A DNA stretch of 36,225 nt from an uncultured Sphingorhabdus sp. (GTDB taxonomy: Bacteria > Pseudomonadota > Alphaproteobacteria > Sphingomonadales > Sphingomonadaceae), in assembly GCA_937944295.1 (NCBI GenBank), contig CALDZL010000036.1, forward strand, positions 1 through 36,225, in the 5' to 3' direction. The translations under genes were made by a program, and so were the position numbers. How positions within the stretch are numbered: the first letter of the stretch is position 1; each line of letters opens with the position of its first letter. Shown here piece by piece: positions 32,717 through 36,225 of this stretch. The notes below the pieces were generated by a model. The model searched no databases. It saw only the letters and a list, made by a program, of their open reading frames with translations, and was not told where the DNA came from.

Positions 32717-34216
32717 CTAACTATCAAGTTTTTTCTTTAATATCTCATTAACAATTTGCGGATTAGCTTTCCCTTGCATTGCTTTCATCGTTTGGCCAAC
32801 GAAAAATCCTAACAAACGCTCATTACCGCCGCGATATTGTGCTACCTTATCTTCATTGGCCGCAATAATGGTGTTGATAGCTGCTTCAATAGCGCCCGTA
32901 TCCGACACTTGTTTCAAGCCCTTTTCTTCGACAATCTGCTCAGCGCCTTGTTTGGTTTCTAGCATGATTTCAAACACATCTTTGGCAATTTTACCCGAAA
33001 TAGTGCCATCGGCCACCAAAGATAATAATTCCGCACCTTGCGATGGCGAAACGGGGCTTTCCTCTAATGTCACGCTAAGCTTGTTGAGTGCGCCAAAAAG
33101 CTCTGACAAGAGCCAGTTTGCGCATTGTTTTGCCAAATCTTTATCGGACTTACCCGTGCGCTCAACGCTTTGCGCGAGCAATTCTTCAAACCAGTAAGAT
33201 GTTTCCGATTCCGCCGTTAAAACCGCCGCATTATAAGCGGTAAGTCCTAGCTCCTTCTCATAGCGTTCGCGCTTTTCATCGGGCAATTCGGGTAGGCTGG
33301 AACGACATTCTTCTAGGAAAGCATCGTCCAATTCCACGGGCAGCAAATCAGGGTCGGGGAAATAGCGATAATCATGCGCATCTTCTTTGGAGCGCATAGA
33401 GCGCGTTTCCATACGATTGGGATCAAATAGCCGGGTTTCCTGTACCACTTCACCGCCATCTTCGATCAGATCAACTTGGCGCCGCGCTTCAATTTCGACA
33501 ACCTGCATCAAAAAGCGAATCGAGTTTACATTTTTGGTCTCGGTCCGCGTGCCCAATTCTTCACCAGGACGCCGCACACTAACATTCACATCAGCGCGCA
33601 TAGAGCCTTGCTCCATATTGCCATCACACGACCCAACATAGCGCAGAATTGATCTTAGCTTTTTAACATAAGCTCCTGCTTCCTTGGGTGATGTCATATC
33701 AGGCTTTGACACAATCTCCATCAAAGCAACGCCGCAGCGGTTCAAATCAACATAGCTGCTGGTGGGGTGCTGATCGTGCATTAATTTGCCCGCATCTTGC
33801 TCCACATGAATACGTTCAACACCAATTTTTTTGGTTGCGCTATCGGGGTCTTTCTCATCCAAAGTGACCTCAATCTCGCCCTCACCCACGATTGGATGAT
33901 AAAGCTGCGAAATTTGATAGCCTTGCGGCAGATCAGCGTAGAAATAATTTTTACGATCAAAGCGCGAATATTTGTTAATTTGCGCGCCCAACGCCATGCC
34001 CGTGCGCACCGCTTGGCGCATACATTCCATATTCGGAACGGGCAGCATTCCAGGCATTGCGGCATCAACCAATGACACTTGCGTATTTTGTTCCGCACCA
34101 AATTCGGTCGATGATCCAGAAAATAGCTTGGATTGGGTGCTAATTTGAGCATGAACCTCTAGGCCGATGACCACTTCAAATTCGCCTGTTGCGCCCTGCA
34201 CTGTATATTTGTTCAT
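32717..34216 (-). CDS. gatB: Aspartyl/glutamyl-tRNA amidotransferase subunit B
   Basis: tRNA-binding kinase subunit of GatCAB, which converts Glu-tRNA-Gln and/or Asp-tRNA-Asn to the amide form. It has 499 residues. Hallmarks: [63 protein letters not shown] and TETKNVNS; the tail has the YqeY-like domain ([20 protein letters not shown]). Its ATG overlaps the stop of the GIY-YIG gene (ATGA), so it depends on translation of that inserted gene or on its own weak start. Confidence 0.96.
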   Translation of the reverse strand: MNKYTVQGATGEFEVVIGLEVHAQISTQSKLFSGSSTEFGAEQNTQVSLVDAAMPGMLPVPNMECMRQAVRTGMALGAQINKYSRFDRKNYFYADLPQGYQISQLYHPIVGEGEIEVTLDEKDPDSATKKIGVERIHVEQDAGKLMHDQHPTSSYVDLNRCGVALMEIVSKPDMTSPKEAGAYVKKLRSILRYVGSCDGNMEQGSMRADVNVSVRRPGEELGTRTETKNVNSIRFLMQVVEIEARRQVDLIEDGGEVVQETRLFDPNRMETRSMRSKEDAHDYRYFPDPDLLPVELDDAFLEECRSSLPELPDEKRERYEKELGLTAYNAAVLTAESETSYWFEELLAQSVERTGKSDKDLAKQCANWLLSELFGALNKLSVTLEESPVSPSQGAELLSLVADGTISGKIAKDVFEIMLETKQGAEQIVEEKGLKQVSDTGAIEAAINTIIAANEDKVAQYRGGNERLLGFFVGQTMKAMQGKANPQIVNEILKKKLDS

Positions 34217-34665
34217 ATTTTATTCCATTCGGGCTTCAGAGATAACCTTAAATCAGCTTCGATTTGCTTATAATTAATTGTCTGACAAAACCATAACATC
34301 ACATCTTTACCATTGTTGATTTGTTCAAAAATAATACTATTTAATCTACAATTAGTCTCTTGGCCGTTTTTATAACAATTCCTAGGAGATATATTTCCAT
34401 ATCCATTATTAAATCTATTTGAGAGGTTTACAGTCTCTCCTATGTATTTTATCATATTACCTATAGTTAAAGCATAAACTCCAGGTTTATTGTAGTTATT
34501 ACATATTTTAAATTTTAGAAAAGGTCCTAAACCATATCGGTTAAGTGCAAGTTTGTTAATATTATTGTATCTATCTTGAGGCATGTAAGTTCTAATATTT
34601 CCTAATTCATCTCTATTAGGCAAAATATTACAAACTTTATTAAATTCATATTTGCCTATTTTCAT
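34213..34665 (-). CDS. GIY-YIG nuclease family protein inserted in the gat operon
   Basis: Predicted DNA endonuclease-type fold; target unknown. From ATG at 34665 it has 150 residues. The GIY-YIG core is at about 65-150: [16 protein letters not shown] (GIY as GVY, then YIG), [11 protein letters not shown] with the catalytic arginine, the subgroup motif [18 protein letters not shown], and a late glutamate in [17 protein letters not shown] that fits the metal ligand. The N-terminal 65 residues ([19 protein letters not shown]) are a basic, Asn-rich region of unknown fold. It lies between gatA (5-base gap) and gatB (4-base overlap). Its base composition is far more AT-rich than its GC-richer gat neighbours, a sign of later acquisition. 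A start inside gatA (34680) is possible but less likely. Confidence 0.85.
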   Translation of the reverse strand: MKIGKYEFNKVCNILPNRDELGNIRTYMPQDRYNNINKLALNRYGLGPFLKFKICNNYNKPGVYALTIGNMIKYIGETVNLSNRFNNGYGNISPRNCYKNGQETNCRLNSIIFEQINNGKDVMLWFCQTINYKQIEADLRLSLKPEWNKI

Positions 34666-34670
34666 TGAGC

Positions 34671-36155
34671 TCACCACCATTTATCCGGACGGGCGGTAAA
34701 GCCTGCCCGTTCTTCAATCGCTAAACCAGCGTTCAAAACACTTTGCTCATCCAGCATATTACCAATGATTTGTAATCCCAAAGGCAACCCATCTTTGTCT
34801 AGGCCGCAAGGAACCGACATTGCGGGTAATCCCGCCATAGAGGCTGGAACAGCAAAAACATCGTTCAGATACATTGATAGCGGGTCTTTATCCTTATCAC
34901 CCAATGGGAAGGACGCCGTTGGCGTGGTTGGTGCCAAAATCACATCGCATTCGGAAAAAGCCGCCTTAAAATCTTGCGAAATTAACGTGCGGACTTTTTG
35001 CGCTTGTGTGTAATAAGCATCATAGAAACCAGCGCTAAGCACATAAGTACCAATCATGATACGGCGCTTTACCTCTGCTCCAAATCCAGCGCTGCGGGTC
35101 GCTGCATACATATCTTGCAGATTTGCACCCTCTGGCACTTCGCGCATACCATAGCGCACGCCATCATAGCGCGATAAGTTTGACGAAGCCTCTGCTGGCG
35201 CAATGATATAATAGGCTGGCAAAGCATATTTGGTGTGCGGCAAGGATATATCGACTATGTCCGCACCTGCATCTTTGAGCCAAGCGATGCCTTGATCCCA
35301 GCTATCGAGGATATCTTGGTCGGTGCCATCCATACGATATTCTCGCGGAACTCCGACTTTCTTGCCCTTCAAATTGCTGTTTAAAGCAGCTTCCCAATCG
35401 GGCACTGGCAAATCCAAGGATGTGCTATCTTTCGGGTCAAAACCCGCCATAGACTCAAGCATAATCGCACAATCGCGCACATCATGCGCCATTGGCCCTG
35501 CTTGATCGAGCGAAGATGCAAATGCGACAACGCCCCAGCGCGAACAGCGCCCATAGGTTGGTTTAATACCCGTAATACCCGTAAAAGCGGCGGGTTGGCG
35601 AATAGAGCCGCCCGTATCTGTACCCGTAGCTGCTGGACACAGCCGCGCAGAAATCGCAGCCGATGACCCACCCGAAGAGCCTCCAGGGGCTAGCGGTGCA
35701 TTATTGCCGCCGCCAATGCGCCAAGGCGAAATAACATTGCCAAAAGCGCTGGTTTCATTGGATGAACCCATCGCAAATTGGTCGAGATTAAGCTTGCCGA
35801 GCATCCCTGCCCCCGCTTTCCAGAGGTTGGCAGACACGGTTGATTCATATTGCGGGACAAATCCGCCTAAGATGTTAGATGCAGCAGTGGTTTGCGTGCC
35901 TTCGGTGCAAAACAAATCCTTCATCCCAATGGGGACGCCAGCCATTTTGCCCAATTCTTTGCCCGCAGCGCGATCATCATCCACGCTCTTGGCCATGTTC
36001 AGAGCGATCTCTGGCGTTTCAACGATGAAAGCATTGAGCGCTAATGCGGCTGCTATATTTGCATTAAACGCCTCTGCCACTTCTACAGCGGTAAAATCGC
36101 CGCCCGCAACACCATCACGGATGGCCGCTATTCCCAATTCGGTTATATCAGTCAT
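34671..36155 (-). CDS. gatA: Aspartyl/glutamyl-tRNA amidotransferase subunit A
   Basis: Amidase subunit of GatCAB that releases ammonia from glutamine. It has 494 residues. The amidase-signature triad is Lys79 ([10 protein letters not shown]), Ser160 ([12 protein letters not shown]) and Ser184 ([14 protein letters not shown]), all present. Further family sequence: [20 protein letters not shown]. It overlaps gatC by ATGA at its start. The gatC-gatA-gatB order is normal except for the inserted GIY-YIG gene. Confidence 0.97.
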   Translation of the reverse strand: MTDITELGIAAIRDGVAGGDFTAVEVAEAFNANIAAALALNAFIVETPEIALNMAKSVDDDRAAGKELGKMAGVPIGMKDLFCTEGTQTTAASNILGGFVPQYESTVSANLWKAGAGMLGKLNLDQFAMGSSNETSAFGNVISPWRIGGGNNAPLAPGGSSGGSSAAISARLCPAATGTDTGGSIRQPAAFTGITGIKPTYGRCSRWGVVAFASSLDQAGPMAHDVRDCAIMLESMAGFDPKDSTSLDLPVPDWEAALNSNLKGKKVGVPREYRMDGTDQDILDSWDQGIAWLKDAGADIVDISLPHTKYALPAYYIIAPAEASSNLSRYDGVRYGMREVPEGANLQDMYAATRSAGFGAEVKRRIMIGTYVLSAGFYDAYYTQAQKVRTLISQDFKAAFSECDVILAPTTPTASFPLGDKDKDPLSMYLNDVFAVPASMAGLPAMSVPCGLDKDGLPLGLQIIGNMLDEQSVLNAGLAIEERAGFTARPDKWW

Positions 36156-36225
36156 TCAATCACTTTCGGTACGGCAAAAAATCCATCTTCGGCATCGGGC
36201 GCATTGGCAAGAACCTTATCGCGCA
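36152..36225 (-). CDS. gatC: Aspartyl/glutamyl-tRNA amidotransferase subunit C, C-terminal end only
   Basis: Small chaperone-like subunit of GatCAB. Only the last 24 codons are in the window; they read [20 protein letters not shown] then VIE and stop. The N-A-P-x-x-x-x-G-F-F-x-V-P-K pattern is the conserved GatC C-terminus. TGA overlaps the gatA ATG. Confidence 0.93.
   Translation of the reverse strand, partial: RDKVLANAPDAEDGFFAVPKVIE

Noticed and set aside
1-36225. Search for insertion sequences, prophage genes, CRISPR arrays and toxin-antitoxin pairs
   Set aside because: No transposase, integrase, regularly spaced repeats or toxin-antitoxin-like gene pair was recognised; the GIY-YIG gene is the only candidate mobile-type gene.

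Overview
The window is a stretch of AT-rich alphaproteobacterial chromosome, most likely from a member of the Sphingomonadales. Three things point there: a eukaryote/archaea-like prolyl-tRNA synthetase, a very large TonB-dependent receptor with the TVTGSRI-type N-terminus, and the combination of ChpT, RpoH, PhaR and a PspF-PspABC locus. The placement is inferred from protein resemblance only. No transposase, prophage or CRISPR array is visible. Almost everything is housekeeping or stress-related, with a few accessory insertions.

Layout. 1-4000 (minus): partial RNase R gene (rnr), proS and phaR. 4.1-7.2 kb (minus): a TonB-dependent receptor with its own terminator. 7.4-10.8 kb (minus): alanine racemase, an MHS-type MFS transporter and iron superoxide dismutase. 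10.9-15.4 kb: a divergent phage-shock locus. pspF faces minus; pspA, pspB, pspC, four further small membrane/coiled-coil genes and then sufE face plus, behind a sigma-54-type promoter. 15.4-17.6 kb (minus): a secreted small protein of unknown function, a J-domain protein, RNase P RNA and an AmpD-like amidase. 17.6-23.7 kb (minus): chpT-cheA-cheW-cheY-cheB-cheR. 23.8-24.2 kb (minus): a JAMM (M67) peptidase, head-to-head with rluD-rpoH-mtgA (plus, 24.2-26.8 kb). 26.9-31.2 kb (minus): tig, clpP, clpX and a decayed DUF5946-type gene behind clpX, with a tRNA-Leu upstream of tig. 31.4-36.2 kb (minus): gatC (partial), gatA, a GIY-YIG nuclease gene, gatB and an M48 metalloprotease.

The most interesting item is the enlarged phage-shock operon. 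PspB, the tail of PspC and four consecutive small proteins all carry versions of one short coiled-coil module (L-x-x-R-hydrophobic-x-x-hydrophobic-E-x-hydrophobic). In four of these six proteins it is followed by an E-I-[ED]-x-L-R ending. This looks like repeated tandem duplication of a PspB-like membrane adaptor under PspF/sigma-54 control. Other items worth checking are a GIY-YIG nuclease gene spliced seamlessly into the gatCAB operon, a DUF5946 pseudogene directly abutting clpX, a CheA with a second CheW-like domain and a dead receiver domain, a lysine-rich tail on trigger factor, a possible 73-residue leader or extension on PspA, and a palindromic hairpin ending one base before the amidase start codon.

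How the genes relate: the chemotaxis block (no receptor or flagellar gene here) sits directly behind chpT, the phosphotransferase of the CckA-ChpT-CtrA relay. Protein quality control (tig, clpP, clpX) and the heat-shock sigma factor lie within 6 kb of each other. Envelope maintenance is represented by psp, alr, mtgA, the amidase and the M48 protease.
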